Assembly (NCBI RefSeq): GCF_019352175.1
Contig: NZ_JACBYI010000007.1
Span: forward strand, 144,723 to 208,722
Direction of reading: 5' to 3'
DNA: 64,000 bases
Source: Paenibacillus sp. S150
GTDB taxonomy: Bacteria > Bacillota > Bacilli > Paenibacillales > Paenibacillaceae
The translations under genes and the position numbers were made by a program. The notes under the pieces are model-generated. The model worked only from the letters and a program-made list of their open reading frames with translations. It did no database searches and was not told where the DNA came from. Positions 9,439 through 18,491 of this stretch are shown here, piece after piece (within the stretch, counting starts at the first letter, position 1; each line of letters starts with the position of its first letter).

Positions 9439-10614
9439 TCACCCTTTACGGCGGAAATGTTCAATAATTTGCCGGGCCGGTGCCTCGGCTTCCCGGACCA
9501 GAGATGCAATCAGCGGCTCACGCTTGCGCTTCCAATCATCCCCTGATGCCAAAAGCTGCAGCACTTCGGCGGCAAGCTTTCCACTGTCCAGTGAAGCAGT
9601 CGATCCAACAGGCTGGCAGCCGACCTGCTCCAGGAAATGATCAATCTTCGGGTCATAAGAAATCCCGATCAGCGGCACCCGTCTTCCTGCTGCATAAATC
9701 AGGCTGTGCAGGCGCATTCCGATCAGCACGTCACAATTCCCCACCTCAAGGAGCATTTGCTGCGGATGAAGTGCATCTTCGCAGATGCTGATCTCTCCGC
9801 CGTGCTGCAAAATTCCTTCCTCCAGCTCCTGCATGATATAACGTGAAGCCTCATTATCGGAAGGATGGTGGAAAGGCAACAGCCGTAGATGAAGCGGCGT
9901 CTGTGCACCGGCTTTCAGCAACCCGTCCGCGATAGCGTCCAGCTCCCTGTGCGTCTGCTCCCAGAAGCGCACTGAAATCCCAACAGTCTGCAGTGCAGCC
10001 CGGGAATTTGAAATATCCTGACCGGGAACAGGCTCAGTACCGCCAATTGTTCCTTTACTGCCTGTTCCATTATTATCCGAAAGGCTAAGACCCATAACCG
10101 GATCGGGAACCACTTCGATCCTATTCTCCTCAAGACCCATGGATTGCAGCAGCCGGCGTGACTGCTCGTCCCTTACAGAAATATAGCTGCACTTGCGGAA
10201 AACCGCTTTGATCATTGGATGGAAGAGCTTGCGGTTTACCGGACCGATCCCTTGCGCATAAATAAAAGTAGGCTTGCCCATCCATTGGGCCAGCTTGATG
10301 ATGCCCAGGTAGTACGGGATACTTTTGCTCCCGGTCACATCCTGCAGCAGGCTGCCTCCCCCGCTGATCAAACCGGCACTGTCCGAAATTGCCCTGCGCA
10401 CCTCTGCAAGCTTCATGCGGTGTACCGACTTCACACCATAGGTGGCCGTCGTCCAATCCGGATCTATCGATAAAACCACAGGCTCAACGTCTGTTCCCGT
10501 TGCCAGCGAATGCTTCTGCAGTGCTCCTAGAATTGACAGCAGAACCGCCTCATCCCCGCTGTTGCGGAAGCCGTAGTAGCCCGAAATGATTATTTTTTGA
10601 GCAGCGGCGACCAT
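9439..10614 (-). CDS. csaB: Polysaccharide pyruvyl transferase CsaB
   Basis: CsaB adds ketal-linked pyruvate from PEP to the secondary wall polymer, the mark recognised by SLH domains. The family opening SGYYGFRNSGDEAVL is clear, followed by GGSLLQD and the C-terminal HSLIYA/GISYDPKIDHF region, which together form the pyruvyl-transferase fold. I place the start at the ATG at 10614 (MVAAAQKII..) because it has a GGAAGGGTG site. An ATG ten codons further upstream has almost none. From 10614 the gene overlaps the DUF5693 gene by 25 bases, so translation is probably coupled. It is flanked by tagA and two SLH protein genes. Confidence 0.93.
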   Translation of the reverse strand: MVAAAQKIIISGYYGFRNSGDEAVLLSILGALQKHSLATGTDVEPVVLSIDPDWTTATYGVKSVHRMKLAEVRRAISDSAGLISGGGSLLQDVTGSKSIPYYLGIIKLAQWMGKPTFIYAQGIGPVNRKLFHPMIKAVFRKCSYISVRDEQSRRLLQSMGLEENRIEVVPDPVMGLSLSDNNGTGSKGTIGGTEPVPGQDISNSRAALQTVGISVRFWEQTHRELDAIADGLLKAGAQTPLHLRLLPFHHPSDNEASRYIMQELEEGILQHGGEISICEDALHPQQMLLEVGNCDVLIGMRLHSLIYAAGRRVPLIGISYDPKIDHFLEQVGCQPVGSTASLDSGKLAAEVLQLLASGDDWKRKREPLIASLVREAEAPARQIIEHFRRKG

Positions 10615-12626
10615 CGTTTCCAACACCCTTCCACAAGCTGCCATAGGCCTGCCGCGACAAGCCCGATGATGAGTCCCAGTCCCAGACCCAGCAATCCCCG
10701 GACGAGCGAGATCAGGATTGGAGAGTGAATATGGGCAAAAGTATCAACCATTGAGAGTTGGCCGATAACGGCGATAATCATTATAAAAGCGGCATTCCGG
10801 TATTTATACGCCATAAAGGCGCCCAGGATGAACAGCGGATGGGCCAGCAGAAATTCTTTGTTGCGCGGCCGGACCCCTGCTGCATTCTCCAGAAAGTTGC
10901 GGAAAGTCATCTCCAGAGAGCTTACACTGCCACTATTGCCGGTGCGGCTCAAATAGTACATTCCCATGATGCCCAGAACGGCGGCTGCAATAACCCACGC
11001 CAAGGTAATCGGCGTCCGCAGGAGCTTTCCTGTCTTGTTCAGCACAAACTCTCCACGGTACAGAAGCACATATACGGCAACAAGCGCAACGGGTGCCAGA
11101 TGCAGCAGGCTGACTCCGCGGAACTGACTAAGCACCAGAGCGTAGGTGATATTGTTCAGCAGCGCGATTACAAACGGCACGGCGCTCAGCGAGATCAGCG
11201 CTGTTTTGATGTAGAGTACGAGACTGTGGGCCAGGCGGCGCTGCGGAGTCATAACGGTATAGGTCAATGCATTCGCCCGCAGCGGAGGTCCCATTTCATT
11301 AATTTTGCGTATAGCCAGTATGGTTGCCACCGTCGGTGCGCTAATGGCGACAGCCAGCGCCAAAGCCTGCTCGAACAATTCCGGCTTAACCAGCATCAGT
11401 CCAGCGCTTCCCGCCAGGCCTAGCGCAAAGGCAGGCAATGCAAGCCAAGGAATAAAATAAGAAACCAGCAGGGCGACCATTGCCACAGCCCCTATAACGG
11501 CAACCAATTTAAAATACCGCTGGAATGAGGAATCCACGACATCGAAGGCCGTTGCCTGTCCCAGAGTAAATCCGTTGTTCTCAATTTTCTCCACGGCGCC
11601 TCCAGGTCCGCTAAGGCTCGTAATGAGATTATCCAGAGTGTCGGTAATCTGCGCCTTGCTTGTGTTGCGCGAAGGAATGGTGTTGAGATAAATCATGCGG
11701 ATATTACGGTCTTTCGTTGCAAGGGCAAAGCGGTCGGCTATCGTTTCCGGAGACAGAGCCGAGTCGGCTTCGCTGAGCGAATACAGACGGGCTACATTGT
11801 AATCCAGCTGATAGGCCAATTTATTGAAGCCTTTTTGCTGAACCTTGATGTTCTCAATGGCGGCAATCCCCATCCCGCGCTCCTTAAGAAGGTCGGCAAA
11901 TGCAGTGATGCTGCCCGAATCAGCGTCATCATTAAACCCTTTGACAGACTCTCCTTCAAAAAGAAGACGCTTGACTCCAAGCTCCTGATATTGATCAAGC
12001 AGCTTCGTAACGGCAGCCTCATTGTAAGGCAGAGAATCCACAAGACGAGGAACAATGTTAAAACCTTTGTCATGCAGCATCTCCAGGGTGAACGGGTCAG
12101 GCTGCAACGGCTTCAGCGTGGCATCCTCCAGCGGGGTACGGATAATAAGCCCCTGCTGCCCGCGGAAGCTCCAGTCCTCGCTCGCTATCTCAAGGCCGCT
12201 GAAGGCATCACGGATAACCGGAGCGAGAGCTTCACTATTCTCCGGGCTGGTAAAGAGGACATATGTATAGTTCTCGTTCTCCGGAATCACGGTATCCGTC
12301 AGGTTGGCGATATCCGCCGCTCCCCACATCATCAGCCTGCGGGCCTTGCGGTAATCCTCCAGCGTGTTCTCATAGATGGCCATGCTTCCCACACCGGCAG
12401 CCTTCAGCCGGTCAAGCTGCTGGGAAATATAATCCTGCGGATTTGCCCGGTAGCTGGCTACATCCACCAGGTCGCGGTAATCAAAAACAAATTCAACCGT
12501 TTTGGAAGATTTCTCCGTCTGCAGACGGTCATAGACGACAGGCAATGCGGCAAGCACACCAATCACCACAATTATCCATAACCACTTTCGTGAAGCTATG
12601 TTCCAACGTTGCCATTTCTGCTGCAC
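10590..12626 (-). CDS. DUF5693 family membrane protein
   Basis: A 678-residue protein. It has an N-terminal membrane anchor (WLWIIVVIGVLAALPVV), an outside domain of about 330 residues and eight or nine membrane spans in the C-terminal half. I recognise it as DUF5693, a family found beside csaB in Paenibacillus and relatives; its biochemical role is not known. The start is GTG with an AGGAGG site. Translational overlap with csaB and co-transcription with tagA suggest a part in export, modification or regulation of the pyruvylated polymer, but that is inference from location only. Confidence 0.82.
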   Translation of the reverse strand: MQQKWQRWNIASRKWLWIIVVIGVLAALPVVYDRLQTEKSSKTVEFVFDYRDLVDVASYRANPQDYISQQLDRLKAAGVGSMAIYENTLEDYRKARRLMMWGAADIANLTDTVIPENENYTYVLFTSPENSEALAPVIRDAFSGLEIASEDWSFRGQQGLIIRTPLEDATLKPLQPDPFTLEMLHDKGFNIVPRLVDSLPYNEAAVTKLLDQYQELGVKRLLFEGESVKGFNDDADSGSITAFADLLKERGMGIAAIENIKVQQKGFNKLAYQLDYNVARLYSLSEADSALSPETIADRFALATKDRNIRMIYLNTIPSRNTSKAQITDTLDNLITSLSGPGGAVEKIENNGFTLGQATAFDVVDSSFQRYFKLVAVIGAVAMVALLVSYFIPWLALPAFALGLAGSAGLMLVKPELFEQALALAVAISAPTVATILAIRKINEMGPPLRANALTYTVMTPQRRLAHSLVLYIKTALISLSAVPFVIALLNNITYALVLSQFRGVSLLHLAPVALVAVYVLLYRGEFVLNKTGKLLRTPITLAWVIAAAVLGIMGMYYLSRTGNSGSVSSLEMTFRNFLENAAGVRPRNKEFLLAHPLFILGAFMAYKYRNAAFIMIIAVIGQLSMVDTFAHIHSPILISLVRGLLGLGLGLIIGLVAAGLWQLVEGCWKRWSPLLKK

Positions 12627-12700
12627 TTCAAAGTACCTCCTCTTTCACTTAAGCCATCTCCAGGCTAAAAAACCTGCTGTTTTGCTTAAAAAAAGTATAT

Positions 12701-12755
12701 TTCAAGCAGAAACGGATGCGCTTCCTTATAGGAGCAGTATCCGTTTCGCTTGAAT
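12701..12755 (+). repeat. Dispersed repeat family 1, copy A
   Basis: An almost perfect palindrome: CAAGCAGAAACGGAT and its reverse complement, both arms meeting at CCTTATAGG. It sits 17 bases after the pgcA stop. On the minus strand it is followed by GAAATATAC and seven T, so it may also work as the pgcA terminator. Related copies are at 18286, 21065, 23186, 33336, 47391 and 51176. Confidence 0.7.
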
Positions 12756-12772
12756 CCTGTATCTTCTATTAT

Positions 12773-14491
12773 TTATTTCCCGTCAACTCGGGACATAACC
12801 TGCTGTGTGAGCGTAGCGACCTTATCCTTGGCGTTCTGGAGCGATTCTCCGCGCACTGCAAAATAAACTTTAATCTTCGGCTCAGTGCCCGATGGGCGCA
12901 AGCAGAACCAGGAACCGTCGGACAGCAGGTATTTCAGCACATTTTCTTTCGGGAGACCGTTCAGGCCGAGCGAATAATCCAGAACCTGGGATACTGCGGC
13001 ACCCGCAATTTCCTGCGGAGGATTGCTGCGCCAGTCATTCATAATCCCTTGAATTTGCGCCACACCGTCTTTACCCTTCAATGTGCGTGATTCCAGGCTT
13101 TCCAGGAAATAACCGAACTGCTCGTACAGCTCCTGCAGCACATCATACAGTGTTTTGCCTTGGGCTTTGTAATAAGCGCCCGCTTCGGCAATCAGCATGG
13201 AAGCAAGCACGGCATCCTTGTCACGCGCATAATTGCCGGCAAGGTAGCCATAGCTCTCCTCATAGCCGAACAGATAGGTATATTCACCGGACTGCTGGAA
13301 CTGGGTCATTTTTTCACCGATATATTTGAACCCGGTAAGCGTATTAAATACGGTAGCCCCGTAATGCTCGGCAACAGCCGCGCCCATTTCACTTGTTACA
13401 ATCGTCTTGACAACTGCGCCGTTGCTTGGCAGCTTGCCCAGCTCCTGCAGGCGGCTTAAGTAGTAATGAATCATCAGCGCGCCGGATTGATTACCGGAGA
13501 GTACGACGAACTTGCCTTCATTGTCACGTACGACGGCGCCCATCCTGTCTGCATCCGGATCCGTACCGATCAGCAGGTCAGCGCCGAGATCCTCGCCCAG
13601 CTTCATTGCCAGAGTGAAGGCCTCGCGTTCTTCAGGATTGGGTGACTTCACAGTGGAGAATTCCGAATCCGGCTGTTCCTGCTCAGGAACCACATGCACC
13701 TGGGTGAAGCCGATTTTCTTCAGAACGCTGCGCACCGGCAGATTGCCTGTCCCGTGCAGCGGTGTATAGACAATTTTGAAATCATGTCCCAGCGTGGAGG
13801 CAATCTCTTCACGGGCAACACTGACAGCAGCTACCGTATCAGTGAACGCTTCATCTTCCCGTTCGGTAAGCCAGTGCAGCAGCCCTCCTGCCTCCGCCTC
13901 CTCTTGAGACATGCGCTTTACGCCATTAAAGGAATCGACATCCATAATATGGGAAATAACCTTTTCAGCCTCATCCGGTACAAGCTGTCCACCTTCGGCA
14001 TTATACACTTTGTAGCCATTGTACTCCGGGGGATTATGGCTTGCCGTAATTACAATGCCTCCAGTAGCCTTCAAATGGCGCACGGTAAAGGACAACTGGG
14101 GGGTGGAGCGCAGAGATGTGAACAGATGGGCTTCAATGCCGTTCCCGGCCAATACCAGCGCAGCCTCAAGCGTGAACTCCGGAGAGAAGCGGCGGGAGTC
14201 ATGAGCGATTACCACAGAAGGCCTGCCTTCACCGGTATGCTGCTCAATAATATAATTGGCGAAGCCCTGGGTCGCTCTGCCCACGGTATACTTATTAATC
14301 CGGTTGCTGCCTGCACCGATAACGCCGCGCAAACCGCCAGTGCCGAACTCCAGGTCCCTGTAAAAGCGTTCTTCGAGCTCCTGCGGTTCGTTCGCAAGAA
14401 GGTTCAGTTCTGACTTCGTACTCTCGTCAACGGCTGGGTCCTGCAGCCAGCGTGCCAGTGTTTCTGCGGCTTTCGGGCTTAATTGAGTCAT
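12773..14491 (-). CDS. pgcA: Phospho-sugar mutase (phosphoglucomutase/phosphomannomutase)
   Basis: Interconverts glucose-6-P and glucose-1-P (and often mannose phosphates), supplying UDP-glucose and wall precursors. The active-site phosphoserine loop TASHNPPEYNGYK and the metal loop GTDPDADRMG are intact, as is the C-terminal phosphate-binding RPSGTEPKIKVY. The start is placed at the ATG at 14491 (MTQLSPK..), which has AAGGAGAG seven bases upstream. The ATG seven codons earlier would put that ribosome site inside the coding region. Length 572 residues fits the family. Followed by repeat copy A. Confidence 0.93.
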   Translation of the reverse strand: MTQLSPKAAETLARWLQDPAVDESTKSELNLLANEPQELEERFYRDLEFGTGGLRGVIGAGSNRINKYTVGRATQGFANYIIEQHTGEGRPSVVIAHDSRRFSPEFTLEAALVLAGNGIEAHLFTSLRSTPQLSFTVRHLKATGGIVITASHNPPEYNGYKVYNAEGGQLVPDEAEKVISHIMDVDSFNGVKRMSQEEAEAGGLLHWLTEREDEAFTDTVAAVSVAREEIASTLGHDFKIVYTPLHGTGNLPVRSVLKKIGFTQVHVVPEQEQPDSEFSTVKSPNPEEREAFTLAMKLGEDLGADLLIGTDPDADRMGAVVRDNEGKFVVLSGNQSGALMIHYYLSRLQELGKLPSNGAVVKTIVTSEMGAAVAEHYGATVFNTLTGFKYIGEKMTQFQQSGEYTYLFGYEESYGYLAGNYARDKDAVLASMLIAEAGAYYKAQGKTLYDVLQELYEQFGYFLESLESRTLKGKDGVAQIQGIMNDWRSNPPQEIAGAAVSQVLDYSLGLNGLPKENVLKYLLSDGSWFCLRPSGTEPKIKVYFAVRGESLQNAKDKVATLTQQVMSRVDGK

Positions 14492-14539
14492 ATCCAATCT
14501 CTCCTTCTCCATTTATGATATATGATTGTATAACAGGTC

Positions 14540-14962
14540 CTAGCTGAGTGCGAACATAATTTCCCCGGAGGCCACCACTTTGCCCTCCACCTTCGCGGCA
14601 GCCTGGCCTTTGCCGATGCTGCCCTTGAGGCGGGTAATCTCTACTTCAAGCACAAGCGTGTCTCCCGGAACAACCTGGCCGCGGAAACGGAATCCGTCCA
14701 AGCCTGCCAGAAAGCCGATCTTCCCCTTGTTGGCTTCCAAGCCAAGAATGGCCACGGCGCCAACCTGCGCCAGCGCTTCGGTGATCAGTACACCCGGCAT
14801 AACCGGATACCCCGGGAAATGGCCAGCAAAAAAAGGCTCATTCACCGTTACATTCTTGATGCCCACTGCCCGTTTGCCCATTTCTATTTCGGTAATTTTG
14901 TCCACCAGCAGAAATGGAGGCCGGTGGGGGATTATTTCTTGAATTTCATTGATATTCATCAT
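14540..14962 (-). CDS. fabZ: (3R)-hydroxyacyl-ACP dehydratase FabZ
   Basis: Removes water from 3-hydroxyacyl-ACP in type II fatty-acid elongation. The hot-dog fold signature is clear: [11 protein letters not shown], the catalytic His in [12 protein letters not shown] and the catalytic Glu in [11 protein letters not shown] start it at the first of two adjacent ATG codons (14962), which follow AAAGGAG, giving 140 residues, the usual length. An in-frame start 11 codons upstream would add residues the family lacks. It lies 48 bases upstream of pgcA on the same strand. Confidence 0.94.
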   Translation of the reverse strand: MMNINEIQEIIPHRPPFLLVDKITEIEMGKRAVGIKNVTVNEPFFAGHFPGYPVMPGVLITEALAQVGAVAILGLEANKGKIGFLAGLDGFRFRGQVVPGDTLVLEVEITRLKGSIGKGQAAAKVEGKVVASGEIMFALS

Positions 14963-15116
14963 GGATACAAAGCTCCTTTCGGATATAAACCGCATCTTAG
15001 TACATTATCTGCCGCTGCAGCGTTTTTGTTTTATTCTTCACCGACCTGCATAAATATGGACAGCTTCGGCAAAAACTATAATATCCTTCACCACCTGCAG
15101 CAGTGGAGGTTGAGAT

Positions 15117-15166
15117 AAGGGGCTTTCTCCGCCGATCACGGCAGCATGGCGGAGAGGGCCCTTTTT
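15117..15166 (+). terminator. Strong hairpin with a T run on the plus strand
   Basis: GGGCTTTCTCCGCC pairs with GGCGGAGAGGGCCC and is followed by CTTTTTG on the plus strand. No plus-strand gene ends here. It may be a relic or a barrier to antisense transcription in the gap between fabZ and the flhO-flhP unit. Confidence 0.4.
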
Positions 15167-15203
15167 GCTCTCAGGGGCCTCCATCATTATACATTTTCCA
15201 GTA

Positions 15204-15240
15204 TAAAAAAGAAAACTCCCCTGTATAACAAGGGAGTTCA
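15204..15240 (-). terminator. Terminator of the flhO-flhP-EpuA unit
   Basis: GAACTCCCTTG pairs with CAGGGGAGTTTTC and is followed on the minus strand by a T run. It starts 15 bases after the stop of the small membrane protein gene. Confidence 0.75.
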
Positions 15241-15254
15241 AAATTACTGCTGAG

Positions 15255-15497
15255 TTATGGTGCAAACACCAAATCATAAACATGCTTCCAGGTGCTCCAC
15301 AGAAGCACATCGCTGAATTCTTTTTTTCCCAGTACAACGTAACCGGTGACCAGGCCACCGGACAACGCTGCCACAAGCAGCAATGGAATCAGAAACCACT
15401 GAACAATTGTCCATGCAGAGATTTTACGGCGCCGTACAGGCTGCTGCTGTTTCTCTTCTTCCGCTGCTTCCGGCTTCCTGTTATTTTGACGAGCCAT
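15255..15497 (-). CDS. EpuA-like small membrane protein
   Basis: An 80-residue protein with a charged N-terminus rich in Gln, Glu and Arg, one strong membrane span (WTIVQWFLIPLLLVAALSGG) and a short tail with the phrase FSDVLLWSTWKHVYDL. It looks like PF11772 (EpuA), a family often labelled, probably wrongly, as an RNA polymerase beta subunit. It follows flhP by 8 bases and shares its terminator. The function is unknown. Confidence 0.75.
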   Translation of the reverse strand: MARQNNRKPEAAEEEKQQQPVRRRKISAWTIVQWFLIPLLLVAALSGGLVTGYVVLGKKEFSDVLLWSTWKHVYDLVFAP

Positions 15498-15505
15498 TCC
15501 TTCAC

Positions 15506-16321
15506 CTACCCGCGCATGTTATTGGCCAGACCAAGCATCTGATCACTGGAGGAGAGTGCCCGGGCGGCGAGCTGATACGTGCGCTGAATTTGCATCATTT
15601 CCGTCATTTCCTTGCTGAGATCCACATTGGACTGCTCCAGATATCCGGCCCGTACGCCTACTGTAGAAGGCTCACCAGCCGCTTTGAAAGCCTGCTGAGT
15701 CGTAACTCCGTCAGCAAGCACATAGAAATTCCCGTCCACTGCCTGAAGAGAGCTCTTGCTGAAAGGTTCTACAATCATTATGGTACCTGCTACCTGAACA
15801 GGCGAGTTCTCATCTGTCTTGGTCAGCACCCGGCCGTTCTCATCAATTGCGGCACTTACATTCGCCGGAACAGTCAACGGATTGCCATCTGTGTCCAGCA
15901 CAGGATTGCCTGTATTGTCCACCAGCATCATGTTATCAGCATTGGCGCTGTCAGGCACAAAGTGGAAATCTCCCTGGCGGGTGTAGGCAGTTGCACCATT
16001 CACCTGAACCCCAAATAATCCGTTGCCCTGAATGGCCAGATCAGTAGGATTTCCCGTCTCCCGAAGAGCGCCTTCCTCCCAGTTTCTGGAAATCGAAGCC
16101 ACACGCACCCCAAAGCCGATATTAAAGCCAAGCGGTGTGCTGCGGCCCGGCTGATCATAATCCTTGGATTGCTGCTGAACACGGGTCAGCACATCCTCAA
16201 AGGAGCCTTCCTTGCTCTTATAGCCGTCGGTGTTCATGTTGGCGATATTGTCGGCGATAATATCCAGACGCTGCTGGAGGCTGGACATAGAGACGGCTGC
16301 GCCAATTGTTGAATTATTCAC
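15506..16321 (-). CDS. flhP: Flagellar hook-basal body protein (FlgF/FlgG family, FlhP-like)
   Basis: A 271-residue rod/hook protein of the flagellar axial structure. The N-terminal signature IADNIANMNTDGYKSKEGSF and the C-terminal GYLEQSNVDLSKEMTEMMQIQRTYQLAARAL, which form the coiled inner core, are complete. The central part has the LAIQGNGLFGVQ and YTRQGDFHF phrases. The start is GTG with an AGGAGGAG site. Together with flhO and mbl it matches the B. subtilis order mbl-flhO-flhP, so the paralogue name is based on synteny. Confidence 0.9.
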   Translation of the reverse strand: MNNSTIGAAVSMSSLQQRLDIIADNIANMNTDGYKSKEGSFEDVLTRVQQQSKDYDQPGRSTPLGFNIGFGVRVASISRNWEEGALRETGNPTDLAIQGNGLFGVQVNGATAYTRQGDFHFVPDSANADNMMLVDNTGNPVLDTDGNPLTVPANVSAAIDENGRVLTKTDENSPVQVAGTIMIVEPFSKSSLQAVDGNFYVLADGVTTQQAFKAAGEPSTVGVRAGYLEQSNVDLSKEMTEMMQIQRTYQLAARALSSSDQMLGLANNMRG

Positions 16322-16338
16322 GGGTCACTCCTCCTGTC

Positions 16339-17214
16339 CTATACTCTGCCGACTTCATTTACAGCCTTCTGCAGGCTGCTGTCATAAAACTGAATTACCT
16401 TCTGATTTGCTTCATACGCCCGGTAGGCCGCGTTCAAATCCACCGTCACCTGCGTCGCATCGACGTTGGAATTCTCCAGATAACCTTGCCGCACCTGCAG
16501 ATTGTCCGCCGCATTGGCGAAGCGGATTTCCGCATTGTCCACATCTTCAGCGTGGAATACGCCGTTGCCGTCACGCACCAATTCCTGCGGTCTTGTAACC
16601 ACACTGACGCCAATTTGGCTTCCGGAAGGCAGCCCCGTCGCAGGATCCAATACATTCCCCTGTCCGTCTACTTTAAGATTGTCCTGCGGAACTGTCAAGA
16701 TGAGCGGGTTGCCATTGCTGTCAAGCACCCTAAATCCGCCCGAGCTGAGCACTTCTCCCGCAGGACCTACGGTGAAGCTGCCGTTGCGTGTATATAGATT
16801 ATTGCCGTCATTATCCTGAACCGTAAAAAAAGCCTGGGGCCGGTATATTACCTCGCCATCCGCGCTTACGTATTTGCCCGAGCCGTCAAAATTAATATTG
16901 GTGCCTGTAGCCGGGTCTGCCACCTGCAGATCCGTAGATAACGCAAAATCGGCAGGCTTTCCGCTTTCAATAAGATCCCCCTGTAAATATTGGGAGACGG
17001 ACTGTTCGGCAAACACACCTGTGTTCATCTTGCCCACGGGCTTGATGGTGCCGCCGCTCATTGCGGAGACAAGCACTTCCGGAAAAGCATGGCTGACGCT
17101 GTCAACCTGCTTGTACCCTGTTGTGTTCAAATTGGCAATGTTCTGCGTCGCTGTATCATGTCTGCGCTGCTGCGTTACCATTCCGGCAGCGGCCGTATAT
17201 AATCCTCTAAGCAT
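16339..17214 (-). CDS. flhO: Flagellar hook-basal body protein (FlhO-like)
   Basis: A paralogue of flhP, 291 residues, from the ATG at 17214 (MLRGLYTAAAGMVTQQ..), preceded by AGGAAGGGG. The N-terminal pattern TQNIANLNTTGYKQVDS and the C-terminal GYLENSNVDATQVTVDLNAAYRAYEANQKVIQFYD are typical of rod/hook proteins. The central part has YTRNGSFTVGPAGEVLSSGG. It ends 18 bases before flhP. The pair probably forms the distal rod with other FlgF/FlgG-type proteins encoded elsewhere. Confidence 0.9.
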   Translation of the reverse strand: MLRGLYTAAAGMVTQQRRHDTATQNIANLNTTGYKQVDSVSHAFPEVLVSAMSGGTIKPVGKMNTGVFAEQSVSQYLQGDLIESGKPADFALSTDLQVADPATGTNINFDGSGKYVSADGEVIYRPQAFFTVQDNDGNNLYTRNGSFTVGPAGEVLSSGGFRVLDSNGNPLILTVPQDNLKVDGQGNVLDPATGLPSGSQIGVSVVTRPQELVRDGNGVFHAEDVDNAEIRFANAADNLQVRQGYLENSNVDATQVTVDLNAAYRAYEANQKVIQFYDSSLQKAVNEVGRV

Positions 17215-17263
17215 GAGGGTTAGTCCCCTTCCTGATTGTGCTGTTAACCTTATTATCGGCGGC

Positions 17264-18262
17264 TTAGAATTTTTTCTTAACGCTCTTGTCCAAATGATCC
17301 AGCATAATCCCGGTTCCCTTAACCACACAATGCATCGGATCCTCCGCCACCCACACCGGAACATGCAGCTCTTCAGAGAGCAGCTCGTCCAATCCGTTAA
17401 GCAGCGCGCCTCCGCCGGTTAATACGACTCCACGGTCGATAATGTCCGCTGAAAGCTCCGGCGGTGTGCGCTCCAGCACTGACTTGGCCGCAGCCACGAT
17501 GGAGGAAACCGGGTCCCACAGCGCTTCCTTCACCTCGCCGGAAGAAATGGTCAGCGTCTGGGGAAGTCCGCTTACCATATCCCGTCCGCGAATATCCATC
17601 TCGGACTTCATGCCGCCCGGACGGACCGAGCCGATGGTTACCTTGATATCCTCTGCCGTTCGCTCACCAATCAAGAGCTTGTACTTCTGTTTAATATATC
17701 TTAAAATGGCCTCGTCGAACTTGTCCCCTGCCACTTTGATCGAGGAGGCGGTAACGACGTCGCCCATGGACAGCACGGCTACATCCGTCGTTCCGCCGCC
17801 AATGTCGACGACCATATTTCCGCTTGGCTGATAAATGTCCATGCCCGCGCCGATTGCTGCGGCTTTGGGCTCTTCTTCCATAAAAACTTCCTTGGCCCCG
17901 CTGCGTTCGGCCGCTTCCCGGATCGCTTTCTGTTCAACGGAGGTAATATTGGTGGGGGCGCAGATCAAAATACGGGGCCTTGCGTACCAGGTACGGCCGC
18001 CTACGCGGTCAATGAAATACTTCAGCATCATTTCCGTAATTGCAAAATCCGCAATGACACCATCCCTAAGCGGACGGATCGTTGTGATATTTCCAGGTGT
18101 GCGCCCTACCATACGACGCGCTTGTTCGCCTACTGCAAGGACTCTCTTCGTATCACTTTCGAGCGTGACCACGGAGGGCTCATCCAGAACGACTCCCCTT
18201 CCCTTGACATGAATGAGCACATTGGCCGTGCCGAGATCGATTCCGATATCCTTGCTAAGCAT
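17264..18262 (-). CDS. mbl: Rod-shape protein of the MreB family (Mbl)
   Basis: A bacterial actin that directs lateral wall synthesis by polymerising under the membrane. It has the actin-fold motifs: phosphate 1 IGIDLGTANVLI (7-18), NMVVDIGGGTTDVAVLS for phosphate 2 and VLTGGGALLNGLDELL in the adenosine pocket. 332 residues is the normal length. The choice of Mbl rather than MreB or MreBH rests on the order spoIIID-mbl-flhO-flhP, as in B. subtilis. The leader contains the tail of repeat copy B. Confidence 0.92.
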   Translation of the reverse strand: MLSKDIGIDLGTANVLIHVKGRGVVLDEPSVVTLESDTKRVLAVGEQARRMVGRTPGNITTIRPLRDGVIADFAITEMMLKYFIDRVGGRTWYARPRILICAPTNITSVEQKAIREAAERSGAKEVFMEEEPKAAAIGAGMDIYQPSGNMVVDIGGGTTDVAVLSMGDVVTASSIKVAGDKFDEAILRYIKQKYKLLIGERTAEDIKVTIGSVRPGGMKSEMDIRGRDMVSGLPQTLTISSGEVKEALWDPVSSIVAAAKSVLERTPPELSADIIDRGVVLTGGGALLNGLDELLSEELHVPVWVAEDPMHCVVKGTGIMLDHLDKSVKKKF

Positions 18263-18285
18263 AATGAAAGAGCCCCCAAAGTGTT

Positions 18286-18397
18286 ATTTTAAAATATAAG
18301 AAAGTATACGTTTCACAATATACTTTAACCTTCTATTTCCCGCCGGAACGGATACCGTCCTTGGATGGACGGCGCAGCCGTTTTTTCTTGAATAAGA
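18286..18397 (-). repeat. Dispersed repeat family 1, copy B
   Basis: In minus orientation: AAACGGCTGCGCCGTCC, a short loop, AGGACGGTATCCGTT, GGGAAATAGAAGG, then the tail GTGAAAC.TAT...TTCTTATATTT. The tail matches copy C (21065) and extends into the mbl leader, so mbl transcription may start in or run through the repeat. On the plus strand the palindrome ends in CCGTTTTTTC. Confidence 0.7.
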
Positions 18398-18491
18398 AAA
18401 ATAGTTAGTTAGTCCCAAATTTAAAAATACCATACTTTAGGGGAAGGATACAATGTAATAAAACTGAATTATTTCTTAAAATCCGAAAATC

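Noticed and set aside
10615..10644. Longer csaB start at 10644
   Set aside because: Almost no ribosome site and ten residues not seen in the family; the ATG at 10614 is better placed.
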